From contig NZ_FNZG01000003.1 of the NCBI RefSeq assembly GCF_900109195.1, forward strand, positions 620,001 through 684,000: 64,000 bases of DNA, read 5' to 3'. Positions 9,679-21,333 of this stretch are shown in pieces. A model generated the notes under the pieces. It made no database searches. It worked only from the letters and a program-made list of their open reading frames with translations, and was not told where the DNA came from. Each line of letters opens with the position of its first letter. The first letter of the stretch is position 1. This stretch comes from Pseudooceanicola nitratireducens (GTDB lineage Bacteria > Pseudomonadota > Alphaproteobacteria > Rhodobacterales > Rhodobacteraceae). The position numbers and the translations under genes are program-made.

Positions 9679-10503
9679 TCAGAGCATCCATGTCTTGGGA
9701 ATATCCGCGCCCGAAAGCGCCTGTACCGCCGGGATCAGCGCCCGGCGAAGATCGAAACCGTCACTGCCCAGCACCCGCGCGAACAGCACGCCGGGCCGGA
9801 TCATGCTGGCCCCGCCCTGTCCGCCGATCGCATCACGCAGGCGGTCTAGGTAAAGATCCGCGTCCGGGTCCACCAGCAGAAGTGAGGCCAGCGCACCCGC
9901 CCCGCCCCCGGTGCCGCTGCGCGCCATCAGCGCCTGCACGTCACCGGAAAGCGATAGGTTGTCGGCAAAGACCAGCGCGCCATCGCGCCGGATGCGCCAG
10001 CAATCGCGGAACTGCGCCTGTTGCACCACTTCGCCCATGGCGGCGCGGCCCAGGATCAGCGGCTCCACCGCCAACAGCCGGGCGTCGCTTGCCAGATCGG
10101 CGTCCAGCCGGCGGCGCAGCGCGGCGTGGTTGTAAAGAATGGTTTCCTGCGGCAGCCAGTCCAGCCGCCCGCCCTGCGCCACGGTCAGCCGGGTCTGAAC
10201 CTGCCCGACCTCGCCCGGCTGGGCGCGATAGACCCGTTCGGCGGCCTGTGTGGTCATGACCAGATGCGCGCCCGCCTCGGCCCGCGCCGCCATGTGGAAC
10301 TGATCGCCCCCGGTCACGCCGCCGGCGGTGTTGAGCGACACCGCCTGAAGCGCGCCCCCCCGGACCTGCGGAAACAACAGCTTGGAGGACCCCGCCTGAT
10401 GCAGATCGCCGATCCGCGACACCCCGCCGCGAAGCCGCGCCGAAACCTCGGCCCGCCCCCGCGCGCGCGGTTGCTGAGCCGGCTTGGCCGGCCAGACCGG
10501 CAC
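9679..10503 (-). CDS. ureD: Urease accessory protein UreD
   Basis: 274 residues. UreD binds apourease directly and offers a path for nickel from UreG. The family signatures [34 protein letters not shown] and [14 protein letters not shown] are present. First gene of the urease cluster, transcribed away from folE2's 3' side with a 207-bp upstream region that holds the NtrC-like box at 10651-10667. Confidence 0.94.
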   Translation of the reverse strand: MPVWPAKPAQQPRARGRAEVSARLRGGVSRIGDLHQAGSSKLLFPQVRGGALQAVSLNTAGGVTGGDQFHMAARAEAGAHLVMTTQAAERVYRAQPGEVGQVQTRLTVAQGGRLDWLPQETILYNHAALRRRLDADLASDARLLAVEPLILGRAAMGEVVQQAQFRDCWRIRRDGALVFADNLSLSGDVQALMARSGTGGGAGALASLLLVDPDADLYLDRLRDAIGGQGGASMIRPGVLFARVLGSDGFDLRRALIPAVQALSGADIPKTWML

Positions 10504-10650
10504 GGCGGCACCCGCCCCGTCACGCGTCGTTAATCTTGGCTCGGCAGTGATTGGTTCGTCCCCCTGATCGCCAGAAGACTAACCGCTTCATCCGCAAGGG
10601 GGAGTGGGAATTTCACCCCGCGCCCGCATTTCGCGCATCACGGGGAAAGT

Positions 10651-10667
10651 TGCACAAAATCCGTGCA
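10651..10667. promoter_or_regulatory. NtrC-type binding site upstream of the urease cluster
   Basis: The palindrome TGCACAAAATCCGTGCA is TGCAC-N7-GTGCA, the NtrC consensus, and extends one more base on each side (T...A). It lies about 150 bp upstream of the ureD start. Urease is a classical nitrogen-controlled function; in Rhodobacter capsulatus NtrC can act with the housekeeping sigma factor, so lack of an obvious -24/-12 element does not speak against it. Confidence 0.6.
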
Positions 10668-10710
10668 AAGCGACCCGGCGCATAGGCAGCACCGGGCCGT
10701 CGACACAGGC

Positions 10711-11802
10711 TTACCTAACGTGATGCAGGGTGCCGAAAAGGCGCGGATCCAGGCTGGCGGCCTCGAACGTCGGGCCATCGGTCAGAATCGAGACCGCGTC
10801 ATGGGAATGCAGGCTTTCCTGATGGCTCGCCACCACGCGGAAGTCGCCGATCCGGTCGTCCGCCTCAAGCCCCTGCGCAAACAGCCGCGCGGCGTCTTCG
10901 ACGAAGATCGGGTTGGCGGCGTTCAGTTCCGCAAAGGCCTGTTCATCCTCGCGCTTGACCATGACCTGGGTTTCCGTCGGCACGGCCTTGCGGGCGATTT
11001 CGATCAGGTCTTCGAACCACAACGGATCATCCCCCTGCAGCACAACGGAAATCCGCGCGACCGAGCGTTGCGAATGCGGCGTGGCCAGCTGCCCGCGCTG
11101 TTCACGCGCATGTTCCGACAGCTCAAGCGAACAGGGGCAGGTCGAGGAATAGACGTAATCCAGATGCAGCACCCGCAGGCGCGACCCGGCGGTATCCACC
11201 AGTTCCAGCGAGATGTCGTAATACTGATAGCCCGACAGCCCCGACCGCAGCGACGGCACCCGCAGCGGATAGGACAGCCGCATCTGGATCCGCGCATCCA
11301 GCGTTTCCAGGTCGGATTTGTAGTCGTCAAGCGCGGCTTCGATCACCTCGAAGGAAAAGGTCTTTTCCGCATGGGCATAGAAGGACCGCATGATGCGGCT
11401 CATGTTGATGCCCTTCTTGTCGGCCTCAAGGCTGACCGTCCCGGTGACCGAGCTTTCCAGCATCACCTCACCGCCGTCGCGCGTCTTGTAGCGGATCGGC
11501 AGGCGGAAGTTGGAAATCCCGACGTGCTGGATCGTGCGATGCGCCCCGCGGATCAGGCTCGACGGCCCGTTCTGCAGATCCGGCAGAGTCGCGCGATAGG
11601 CCGGGTCCGACGTGAAGTCCGCCGGGTAAACCCGGTTCAGCAAAGGATATTCGCTGTCGTTCAACAGGCGGGCCACAGCCGGATCAAGGGCGTTGATCTC
11701 GGCGTCAGAGGCCGCAGAGGCCCACTGCCGCAGACGGGCCAGGGCATCCTTCGCCTCGTCCCGGTCAGGCATGGGTTGCATATCGCTCGGATGGATATTC
11801 AT
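10711..11802 (-). CDS. folE2: GTP cyclohydrolase FolE2 (type IB)
   Basis: 363 residues; converts GTP to dihydroneopterin triphosphate, the first step to folate and queuosine-type compounds. The family Cys is in STCPCSLELSEHAREQRGQ (centre of the protein), and the C-terminal SHDAVSIL and NPIFVEDAARL segments are typical. The ATG at 11802 (MNIHPSDMQ) has AAAGGGGG upstream, so the longer frame to 11871 was not used. FolE2 does not need zinc, unlike FolE, and is often the only or a back-up enzyme in alphaproteobacteria. Confidence 0.93.
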   Translation of the reverse strand: MNIHPSDMQPMPDRDEAKDALARLRQWASAASDAEINALDPAVARLLNDSEYPLLNRVYPADFTSDPAYRATLPDLQNGPSSLIRGAHRTIQHVGISNFRLPIRYKTRDGGEVMLESSVTGTVSLEADKKGINMSRIMRSFYAHAEKTFSFEVIEAALDDYKSDLETLDARIQMRLSYPLRVPSLRSGLSGYQYYDISLELVDTAGSRLRVLHLDYVYSSTCPCSLELSEHAREQRGQLATPHSQRSVARISVVLQGDDPLWFEDLIEIARKAVPTETQVMVKREDEQAFAELNAANPIFVEDAARLFAQGLEADDRIGDFRVVASHQESLHSHDAVSILTDGPTFEAASLDPRLFGTLHHVR

Positions 11803-11845
11803 GCGGTCCCCCTTTGGTCCGGCCAATATATAGGCCCTCCGATGG

Positions 11846-11876
11846 CCCATTTCCACTTTTTCGGTGGTCAAATGGG
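11846..11876 (-). promoter_or_regulatory. Inverted repeat upstream of folE2
   Basis: CCCATTT and CCAC (11846-11856) pair with GTGG and AAATGGG (11864-11876) with a two-base bulge and a 7-base loop. It lies about 45 bp upstream of the folE2 ATG, next to an AT-rich TATATATT stretch (11826-11833) that could hold the -10. Operator or leader hairpin; factor unknown. Confidence 0.3.
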
Positions 11877-11893
11877 GATACGCTTTGGGTCGG

Positions 11894-11924
11894 AAACCGG
11901 ATGACTTTATCCGCCATCCGGTTT
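11894..11924 (-). terminator. Hairpin downstream of metZ
   Basis: A perfect 10-bp inverted repeat (AAACCGGATG, 11894-11903, with CATCCGGTTT, 11915-11924) lies 35 bp after the metZ stop. There is no strong U-tract, so it may act as a weak terminator or as an mRNA 3' stabiliser. Confidence 0.5.
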
Positions 11925-11958
11925 GCGATTTGCGATTTTCAGGCCTGCCCGCCCCGGA

Positions 11959-13143
11959 TCAGATCTGGTCCAGCGCCTGCATCAGGTCGGCGATCAGGTC
12001 ATCCGCGTCTTCCAGACCAACAGACAGGCGCACGGCCCCGTCGGAAATGCCCAGGATGTCCTTCTGGTCCTGCGGCAGACGCTGGTGCGTGGTGGTCGCG
12101 GGATGGGTCACGATCGACTTGCTGTCGGCGAAGTTGTTGGAAATCGTGAAGATCTCCAGCGCGTTCAGCAATTTGAAGCAGGCTTCCTTGCCGCCCTTCA
12201 CCTCGAAGGCCAGCACGGTGCCGCCGCTTTCGCCCTGCGCCATGGCAATGTCATGCTGCGGATGGCTGGGCAGCTGCGGATAGCGCACGCTGTTCAGCTT
12301 GGGATGGCCGTCCAGCGCCTCGGCGATCTTCAGCACGGATGCCGCCTGCGCCCGCACGCGCAGGTCCATCGTGTCCATCGACTTCAGCTGAACCCAGGCG
12401 GTGAAGGGGTTCATCGCGCCGCCGGTGTGCTTCATGTAAGCTTCGATCGGGCCGCGGATCAGGTCCTTGGACCCGCAGATCATGCCGCCCAGCATCCGCC
12501 CCTGCCCGTCCACGTGCTTGGTGGTCGAGATCACGCAAAGATCCGCGCCACAAGCGGCCGAGTACGAAAAGATCGGCGTCGCCATGGCGTCATCAACCAC
12601 AACCAGCGCGCCCTTGGCATGGGCCACCTTGACCACGTGGCGCAGGTCCACAACCTCGAGCATCGGGTTCGAGATGCTTTCCAGAAAGACCAGCGCGGTC
12701 TCATCGGTGATCGCCTCTTCCCAGGCGGCATTGTCGGTGCCGTCGACCAGGGTGATCTTGACCCCGAAGCGGCCCAGCACGTCTTCCAGCACATAAAGGC
12801 ACGACCCGAACAACGCCCGCGCCGCCACCACGTGATCGCCCGCCTTCAGCAGCGCCGTCAGCGCGCCGGTGACAGCCGCCATGCCACTGGTGCAGGCAAA
12901 GCCGTCCTCGTATCCGACGATCTGCGACAGGCGGTTTTCGAACATGCGCACGGTCGGGTTGCCGTAGCGGGCATAGATGAATTCGTCTTCGCCCAGGGAC
13001 TGGAACCGCTGTTCCGCCGCCTCGGCGCTGTCATAGACAAAGCCCTGCGTCAGGAAGATCGCCTCGCTCACCTCGCCATATTGCGAGCGGCGAGCGCCCC
13101 CGTGCACCAGGGTGGTCCGTTTGTTCCAAGTGTTCTTCGTCAT
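11959..13143 (-). CDS. metZ: O-succinylhomoserine sulfhydrylase
   Basis: 394 residues, PLP enzyme of the Cys/Met metabolism family that makes homocysteine from O-succinylhomoserine and sulfide. Visible: TQGFVYDSAEAAEQRF near the N-terminus, the PLP lysine in CVISTTKHVDGQGR, and SNPMLEVVDL. The start MTKNTWNKRTTLVHGGARRS at 13143 is typical of the family; the frame extends upstream only through the riboswitch leader. Regulation by SAM is shown by the SAM-II aptamer and terminator at 13204-13304. Confidence 0.93.
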   Translation of the reverse strand: MTKNTWNKRTTLVHGGARRSQYGEVSEAIFLTQGFVYDSAEAAEQRFQSLGEDEFIYARYGNPTVRMFENRLSQIVGYEDGFACTSGMAAVTGALTALLKAGDHVVAARALFGSCLYVLEDVLGRFGVKITLVDGTDNAAWEEAITDETALVFLESISNPMLEVVDLRHVVKVAHAKGALVVVDDAMATPIFSYSAACGADLCVISTTKHVDGQGRMLGGMICGSKDLIRGPIEAYMKHTGGAMNPFTAWVQLKSMDTMDLRVRAQAASVLKIAEALDGHPKLNSVRYPQLPSHPQHDIAMAQGESGGTVLAFEVKGGKEACFKLLNALEIFTISNNFADSKSIVTHPATTTHQRLPQDQKDILGISDGAVRLSVGLEDADDLIADLMQALDQI

Positions 13144-13203
13144 CGCTATCGCCCTCTGACTTGCCCCTTTCGGGCGGCCAACCACTTCGGGGGCGGGTCG
13201 GCC

Positions 13204-13238
13204 AAAATAAAACCCCCAGACGCGGCCAAGCGTGGGGG
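13204..13238 (-). terminator. Riboswitch-controlled terminator in the metZ leader
   Basis: On the minus strand CCCCCACGC pairs with GCGTCTGGGGG (two-base bulge) and is followed by TTTTATTTT. It stands between the SAM-II aptamer and the metZ ATG, so it is probably the expression platform. Its loop (TTGGCC) is complementary to GGCCA just after the aptamer, a possible antiterminator contact. Confidence 0.75.
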
Positions 13239-13252
13239 TCCCCGACGACTGG

Positions 13253-13304
13253 CCTTTTAGCGGAATGTTTCTCGTGGCCCGCAATCCGGCAACAAATCGC
13301 CACG
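13253..13304 (-). ncRNA. SAM-II riboswitch aptamer
   Basis: On the minus strand the leader reads CGTGGCGATTTG, then a CCGGATTGC loop, then GCCACG closing the P1 stem with CGTGGC, an AGAAACATTCC linker and the pseudoknot strand GCTAAAAGG. These are the conserved parts of the SAM-II class, which in alphaproteobacteria lies upstream of methionine genes such as metZ and metA. When SAM is high, binding should favour the downstream terminator. Confidence 0.9.
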
Positions 13305-13490
13305 GCGCAGGGTCTACCGCCGCCCGCCCCCCGGGGTCAAGAGGTGGGAAATCGGCCCCCTTGCCGTGCCGCCGACCCGCCCAGGCCGCCTGCGTCACAG
13401 CGCTGTTACCCAAGCATCACCAAGGTTTCGTATCCCCGCCCTAATCTGACCCAAGATGAAGATGTTGCACGATCACCAGGGGGCTCTGGG

Positions 13491-14411
13491 ATGGGCATTC
13501 TCAGGATCAACATGACGGACACCACGGGCGGGATTGCGCTGCACGGGACCCCGGAGATCCCTTTGGCCCAAGCGCTATCTGCCCAGCAAAATGGCACGGG
13601 GCCGGTGATCGTGATGATCCACGGCTACCGTTTTGCCCCCGGCGACGCCCGGCACTGCCCGCATGACCACATCCTGTCGCTGCGCCCCGACCACCGCTGC
13701 CGCAAGGCCCTGTCCTGGCCGCGCGGGCTGGGCAGCGACGGCACTGGCGACAGCCTTGGGATCGCCTTCGGCTGGCCCGCGCGGGGGGCCTTCCGCAAGG
13801 CTTACGCCCGCGCCGATCAGGCGGGCCTGGCCCTTGCCCGGCTGATCACGCTGCTGCGTGGTCAGAGCCCCGGCCGACGGGTGCATGTGATGGCCCATTC
13901 GCTTGGTGCCCGTGTCGCACTGTCGGCGCTGCGCCACCTGCCGGCGGGCGGGATCGACCGGATGCTGCTGCTGAACGGGGCCGAATACACCAGCCGTGCC
14001 GAGGCCGCGCTGGCCACCCCTGCCGGACGCCGGACCGAGGTCCTGCACATCACCGCCCGCGAAAACCGCGCATATGACCTGGGGTTCGAGCTGATCACCC
14101 GCGCCCCCGCCCCCGGCGACCGCGCGCTCAGCCTGCGCGCGCCGGAGCGGCCCAACTGGCTGACCCTGCCGATCCACGATGCCGCAACCCTTGCGGCGCT
14201 GCGCCACTACGGCTTTCCGCTGGCCCCGCCCCAGGCGCGCATCTGCCACTGGTCCAGCTACCTGCGCCCGGGCCTCTTCCCTCTCTTTCGTGCGCTCATC
14301 GGCACGTCCCAGCCCCTACCGCTCGTGACACTACGTGCGCTGCTGCCTGAGGAAACGGCACACCGCTCCACCCCCTGGCCAGCCCTCAGACCCGGCCTAC
14401 ACAACGCCTGA
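13491..14411 (+). CDS. Alpha/beta hydrolase, lipase-like
   Basis: 306 residues starting MGILRINMTDTTGG; AGGGGG lies about 7 bases before the ATG. The oxyanion-side motif IVMIHGYRF (about residue 45) and the nucleophile elbow VMAHSLGAR (GxSxG-like H-S-L-G, about residue 140) indicate an alpha/beta hydrolase. Later candidates for the catalytic His lie in TLPIHDAA and ICHWSSYLRPG. No signal peptide. The substrate is unknown. Transcribed divergently from metZ and convergently with gcrA. Confidence 0.75.
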   Translation: MGILRINMTDTTGGIALHGTPEIPLAQALSAQQNGTGPVIVMIHGYRFAPGDARHCPHDHILSLRPDHRCRKALSWPRGLGSDGTGDSLGIAFGWPARGAFRKAYARADQAGLALARLITLLRGQSPGRRVHVMAHSLGARVALSALRHLPAGGIDRMLLLNGAEYTSRAEAALATPAGRRTEVLHITARENRAYDLGFELITRAPAPGDRALSLRAPERPNWLTLPIHDAATLAALRHYGFPLAPPQARICHWSSYLRPGLFPLFRALIGTSQPLPLVTLRALLPEETAHRSTPWPALRPGLHNA

Positions 14412-14439
14412 CTAACGCCTGACGGACATATCTCTTTGG

Positions 14440-14516
14440 TTTTCGAAAATATCCTCGGGGGTAGGCGCAAATGCCCCGGCATTTGCGCCGAAGGGGGCAG
14501 ACAGCCCCCTTCCCCC
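14440..14516. repeat. Dispersed intergenic repeat, copy 1
   Basis: Starts CTTTGGTTTTCGAAAATATCC, then CGGGGG, a 12-bp inverted repeat (GGCGCAAATGCC with GGCATTTGCGCC, 14463-14488) and a GGGGGC/GCCCCC hairpin with T-poor flanks. It lies between the convergent hydrolase and gcrA genes and probably ends both transcripts. Copies 2 and 3 lie at 18770-18840 and 57205-57258. Confidence 0.65.
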
Positions 14517-14576
14517 TTTCCGCCCGCGCCGCCCCTCAGGACCGGCGCGCAGCACCCTCACAACGGGACAGCCCGA

Positions 14577-15173
14577 TCAGCGGCGGCGATCACGGCGCGA
14601 GGACATCGGCTGGAACGCCACGCCCACATGCGCCTCGCAATAGGGTTTGCCAGCCTGGACCGGCAGGCCACAGAACCAGAACTTCTCGGTCGCCGGGTCG
14701 CCGACGGGCCATTTGCAGGTCCGCTCGGTCAGCTCCATCAGCGACAGCTTCTTCGCCTTCTTCTCGACCGCGTTCACCTTGGCCAGGGCCTCGGGGCTGA
14801 TCTCGTTGGCCGAGGGCTGCGGCGGCAGCGGCTGACCGGCGGGCACGATGGCCTTGCGCGACGGCACACCCTGCGGCGCGGCCGAGGTGGTGCGCGGCTC
14901 GTCGTCGTCCTCTTCGACCTCGGGCTCCGGCGCGGGGGCCGGGGCCGCTGCGGGCTTGGCGGCGGGCTTGGGCTTGGCCTCGGGCTTGGCGGCGGCAGCC
15001 GGGGCGGCGCTGGCGCTGCCCCCGCCCGAGCGGTTGGACAGGCCCAGGCGGTGCACCTTGCCGATCACGGCGTTGCGGGTCACCCCGCCCAGCTCTTTCG
15101 CGATCTGGCTGGCGGACTGGCCTTCGGTCCACATCTTCTTCAGCAGCTCGACACGTTCATCGGTCCAGGACAT
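14577..15173 (-). CDS. gcrA: GcrA cell cycle regulator
   Basis: 198 residues. The N-terminal MSWTDERVELLKKMWTEGQSASQIAKEL and VTRNAVIGKVHRLGLS form the HTH-like sigma-70/DNA-binding region of GcrA, which in Caulobacter activates transcription at CcrM-methylated GANTC sites. A long Ala/Pro/Lys-rich linker (about residues 60-95) with an acidic patch separates it from a C-terminal Cys-containing segment (TCKWPVGDPATEKFWFCGLPV, one residue trimmed) that also binds RNA polymerase. The ATG at 15173 is the family start. A GANTC site lies upstream at 15299-15303. Confidence 0.93.
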   Translation of the reverse strand: MSWTDERVELLKKMWTEGQSASQIAKELGGVTRNAVIGKVHRLGLSNRSGGGSASAAPAAAAKPEAKPKPAAKPAAAPAPAPEPEVEEDDDEPRTTSAAPQGVPSRKAIVPAGQPLPPQPSANEISPEALAKVNAVEKKAKKLSLMELTERTCKWPVGDPATEKFWFCGLPVQAGKPYCEAHVGVAFQPMSSRRDRRR

Positions 15174-15264
15174 GGACGCCTTCCTTTTCACTCTGCGCAG
15201 CCCCCGGGGCCACTTAGAACCAAAGGCGGCACGTCACCCGTACCGCCCCCTTGCGTTGTGCCTT

Positions 15265-15292
15265 ATTCTAATCACCTCGTTCCGAGATACAA
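15265..15292 (-). promoter_or_regulatory. Candidate gcrA promoter
   Basis: On the minus strand TTGTAT (15287-15292), a 16-base spacer and TAGAAT (15265-15270). The -10 is one base off consensus. A GATTC methylation site lies 7 bp further upstream at 15299-15303, fitting CcrM/GcrA control. Confidence 0.4.
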
Positions 15293-15354
15293 GGCGCTGA
15301 TTCGCCCTATCCGATCGAAACGCCGCCTTTCCGTGCGATCCGGGTCGCAGCCCC

Positions 15355-15382
15355 TTGCGCCGGGTCGCTTCATGGCTATAAC
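15355..15382 (+). promoter_or_regulatory. carB promoter
   Basis: TTGCGC (15355-15360), 16-base spacer, TATAAC (15377-15382), followed by GCGC; 32 bp before the carB start. The same TTGC(G/A)C-16-TATAAC layout is found before purE and lrp. Confidence 0.5.
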
Positions 15383-15414
15383 GCGCAACAATTTGCGCTG
15401 ACCCGGGGATGACC

Positions 15415-18690
<3,276 letters not shown>

Positions 18691-18720
18691 CCGCGCCCCC
18701 ACCTTTCCAAACACCCATCT

Positions 18721-18754
18721 TTCGGGCCCGGACGCACACCGCTCCGGGCCCGAA
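18721..18754 (+). terminator. carB terminator
   Basis: A perfect 12-bp stem, TTCGGGCCCGGA with TCCGGGCCCGAA, 31 bp after the carB stop; the tail is C/T-rich rather than a pure U-tract. Confidence 0.7.
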
Positions 18755-18769
18755 CACCTTCCCCCTCTT

Positions 18770-18840
18770 TGGTTTTCCCAAATATCCCGGGGGTCGGCTT
18801 CAAAGCTTCAGCTTTGACGCCGAGGGGGCAGCGCCCCCTC
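18770..18840. repeat. Dispersed intergenic repeat, copy 2
   Basis: CTTTGGTTTTCCCAAATATCC followed by CGGGGG, a small variable hairpin (CAAAGC/GCTTTG) and GAGGGGGCAGCGCCCCC. Same order of parts as copy 1. It stands at the left border of the integrated element; GGCAGCGCCCCCT (18827-18839) recurs exactly at 27413-27425. Confidence 0.65.
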
Positions 18841-18872
18841 CCCAACCGATATTTGAAGTTTTCTATCCAAGG

Positions 18873-18905
18873 AAGACGCCGAGGGCAGGATGCCCTCGGC
18901 GTCTC
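18873..18905 (-). terminator. Terminator of the serine recombinase gene
   Basis: A perfect 13-bp stem (GACGCCGAGGGCA, 18875-18887, with TGCCCTCGGCGTC, 18891-18903) with a 3-base loop, 17 bp after the recombinase stop, followed on the minus strand by TTCCTT. Confidence 0.7.
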
Positions 18906-18919
18906 GTCATTTCAAAAGC

Positions 18920-20500
18920 TTAGCACATGAGGCAGCTGGCGAGCCCGTGAGCGTGACCGGTGTCGGCCCCTCCCAAGAGCGCCGCGAAGTCGGTTTCCAG
19001 CTTGATCGACACCCCGTGCTCTGCTGCCGGGTCCGGCACAAGGACGATACGGGTGATCAGGTTGCGCAGATAGGTATGCGCCTGGTGGACGAGGTCTGGG
19101 TCGCCCAACAGTGTCTCCATGGCATCTACGGCCCTTGCGAAGAGCGTAGCGGTATCCGGAAGATCATGCGCTGCAACCCGACCGCGTGAACTGGCCTCCT
19201 CCAGTCGCGCCCGCAGAGCGGTGAGTTCTCCATCAATCGCTTTTGACCGGGCCCGGAATGCAGCGAAGGGTGCGCCTTCTTCGATCGCGCGAAAGATGCT
19301 CTCCTGTTTCGCCTCTTCTTTGCGGATCAAAGACTCGAGGCGCGCGATCTCGGTCGCGGGGTCAAAGCTGGCGAGCTTTTGCCGCTCCTCGCGAAGGGCT
19401 GCCTCGAAGGCCGCGAAAAGCTCTGGAGAGCGAAATGCATCACGCAGGCGACCGAAGACTCTGCGCTCGAGCCGCTTTTGCGAGATGTTCGTGCGGTTCT
19501 TGCACGCCTTCTTGCGCCCCTCGTTGCAGGCGAAGCTCGTGCTGCTCATCTTGACGTAGTGAGCGCCACAACAACCACAGACCATCAGGCCGGAGAAGAG
19601 ATGCTTCCGACGTCGAGATCGGACGGGATTTTCTGTCCGACCGACCTGATCTTCCTTCAGCTTTGCCTGGACCGCAGCCCAGAGCTTGTCCGGCACGATC
19701 TGAAGCTCGGGAAAGGTCGCCGACACCATCTCGTTCGGAGACAGATCGACCCTGCGTGCACCGGTTTCCGGATGATAGCTCTGCGTGGTCCGGCAGACCT
19801 GGGCCTCGCCAATGTAGAGCCGGTTGTGAAGGATGCCTTCGCCTCGCTTCCGGTTTCCACGGATCGTCGACGCGTCCCAGGTGCCGCCGCGAGGTGCCTT
19901 GATGCCGTCGGCGTTCAGGCCGTGCGCTATCTGGAGCGCAGATTTCCCTGCGGCTGCCTCCTCGTAGATCCGAAGAACGACAACTGCCTGCTCCGCATCC
20001 ACTTCGCGACTGAGGCCCTCCGTCTTCTCGGAAAGCACGCGGTAGCCGAAGGCAGATGTGTGCAAACGACCCCGGCCCAATGCGCCCTGCATGCCGCGGC
20101 GGGTATGGAAGCCGACGCTCTCGGAGAAAGCCTGAGCGCCGTATCCGCGCAGCAGCACGGTCAGGAAGTCCTGTTGACCTTCTTTGATCGAGAACAGATC
20201 GACACCGGAGAACTTCAGCAGCTCCCAGCTATGGAGAGCATCGGCTGTCCGGCGGGAAAGGCGATCGAGCATTTCGACCACAACGAGATCGATGCGACGC
20301 TCCTCGACAGCCTTCTTCAGCTCCTGAAATCCGGGACGACGCAAATGGCGCCCCGTGATTTCCTCGTCCGTGAATATCTCGACGACGTCGTATCCCTGTT
20401 CGTCACAGTATTTCTGCGCCATCGCCACCTGGTCGGTGATGGAGGTCGCCTTCTGAAGGTCGGCACTGTAGCGGGCGTATATCGCGACCCGCCTCTTCAC
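18920..20500 (-). CDS. Large serine recombinase (site-specific integrase)
   Basis: 526 residues. The N-terminal resolvase domain opens VAIYARYSADLQKATSITDQ, with the catalytic Ser in the YSAD region, and continues with the EEITGRHLRRPGF and VVVEMLDRLSRR motifs. A recombinase domain (GYRVLSEKTEG onward) and a Cys zinc ribbon (CGCCGAHY, then CNEGRKKACKN, about residues 315-345) follow, then a coiled coil (about 385-450). GTG at 20500 is chosen: it overlaps the upstream stop as GTGA and has AAAAGG upstream; the TTG at 20527 is less likely. It would integrate and excise the element. Confidence 0.92.
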   Translation of the reverse strand: MKRRVAIYARYSADLQKATSITDQVAMAQKYCDEQGYDVVEIFTDEEITGRHLRRPGFQELKKAVEERRIDLVVVEMLDRLSRRTADALHSWELLKFSGVDLFSIKEGQQDFLTVLLRGYGAQAFSESVGFHTRRGMQGALGRGRLHTSAFGYRVLSEKTEGLSREVDAEQAVVVLRIYEEAAAGKSALQIAHGLNADGIKAPRGGTWDASTIRGNRKRGEGILHNRLYIGEAQVCRTTQSYHPETGARRVDLSPNEMVSATFPELQIVPDKLWAAVQAKLKEDQVGRTENPVRSRRRKHLFSGLMVCGCCGAHYVKMSSTSFACNEGRKKACKNRTNISQKRLERRVFGRLRDAFRSPELFAAFEAALREERQKLASFDPATEIARLESLIRKEEAKQESIFRAIEEGAPFAAFRARSKAIDGELTALRARLEEASSRGRVAAHDLPDTATLFARAVDAMETLLGDPDLVHQAHTYLRNLITRIVLVPDPAAEHGVSIKLETDFAALLGGADTGHAHGLASCLMC

Positions 20501-20673
20501 AGCCGAACCTTTTCGGCCGGTGCGCAATCAACGTTCGCGGCGGTCGCCGCTTCGGCAATCTGACGGGCGGTCGCCTTGGCCAGAATGCCGATCAGGCCGA
20601 TCATCGCGGGAGGGCAGACGATCGTGGTGGCGTGCACGGAAACCTCGTGCCGGGTGTCGTTTTTGGTGGGCAT
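20497..20673 (-). CDS. Small hypothetical protein coupled to the recombinase
   Basis: 58 residues, MPTKNDTRHEVSVHATTIVC then a hydrophobic PPAMIGLIGILAKATARQIAEAA segment. AAGGA lies 7 bases before the ATG at 20673 (an ATG at 20691 is possible but poorly spaced). It overlaps the recombinase start by 4 bp (GTGA), so the two are translated together; it could modulate the recombinase, for example as a directionality factor, but it lacks a visible HTH. Confidence 0.6.
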   Translation of the reverse strand: MPTKNDTRHEVSVHATTIVCPPAMIGLIGILAKATARQIAEAATAANVDCAPAEKVRL

Positions 20674-20822
20674 CGGGATGTCCTTGTCCATTCCACCGGT
20701 GCGGGTGGGCGCTGGCCGATGTCATTCGACCGCGAAGGAGATGTTGTTTTTGCAAGAAGACAGAAACTTTTGTTTCAGCGCGACTGGCGACGCACTTCAA
20801 GACTTTGTTTTCATGTCATTTC

Positions 20823-21179
20823 TTATCGGCCTTTAGGAGCTCGGCTGGCAGCAGGAAGGGCTCGTCGCAGCCTGAGAAGCAGCCTCAGCTCCTCGTGCGC
20901 CGTTTCCGGTCGTTGCGGTTCGAGCAGATAGATGTCGCGCCCGTGCTCGAGACGCACTTCGCAGCCAAGATGAAGCAAGATGCGCTCGGCTTCGGCGCGG
21001 AGTGCGCGCCGATGATCGCGATCCCGAGGTCCGCCGTGCACCTCGACAAAGGCGAGGCTGTCGATCGGCCAGTAATGCGACTGTCCCATCAACCGCAGGT
21101 TCGGCAGATCCGGGTTGGCGGCTCGAAGTGCCATCTCGGTCAATCCCAGGTGTTTCGCCCTATTGTCACGCAGCGTCAT
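20823..21179 (-). CDS. Hypothetical protein of the integrated element
   Basis: 118 residues starting MTLRDNRAKHLGLTEMALRA. AGGAGG lies 8 bases before the ATG. The middle (NLRLMGQSHYWPIDSLAFVEVHGG, with RDRDHRRALRAEAERILLHLGC after it) is compact alpha/beta-like and the C-terminus is Arg-rich. No family recognised with confidence. It may belong to the plasmid-type backbone of the element. Confidence 0.6.
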   Translation of the reverse strand: MTLRDNRAKHLGLTEMALRAANPDLPNLRLMGQSHYWPIDSLAFVEVHGGPRDRDHRRALRAEAERILLHLGCEVRLEHGRDIYLLEPQRPETAHEELRLLLRLRRALPAASRAPKGR

Positions 21180-21299
21180 CGCTTGCTCCTCCTGAACATT
21201 GAGATCGGCAAGGCACCTCGCGGACGCGCCTCTGCTGATTGGTTTGTCGGGCGCGCCAGCTTTCGCAGCAGAAAGGGTGTTTCCGTGCCGGCGCGCCCT

Positions 21300-21326
21300 A
21301 TCGGCGGGGGATCCAGTCCCGCCGAT
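21300..21326 (-). terminator. Hairpin after the 143-codon element gene
   Basis: ATCGGCGGG (21300-21308) pairs with CCCGCCGAT (21318-21326), just past the stop of the gene ending at 21334 on the minus strand. No U-tract. Confidence 0.45.
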
Positions 21327-21333
21327 CTCCGTG

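Noticed and set aside
18877-18903. CRISPR-like repeat
   Set aside because: The repeated GAGGGCA/TGCCCTC strings are the two arms of one hairpin; no spacer-repeat periodicity in the window.
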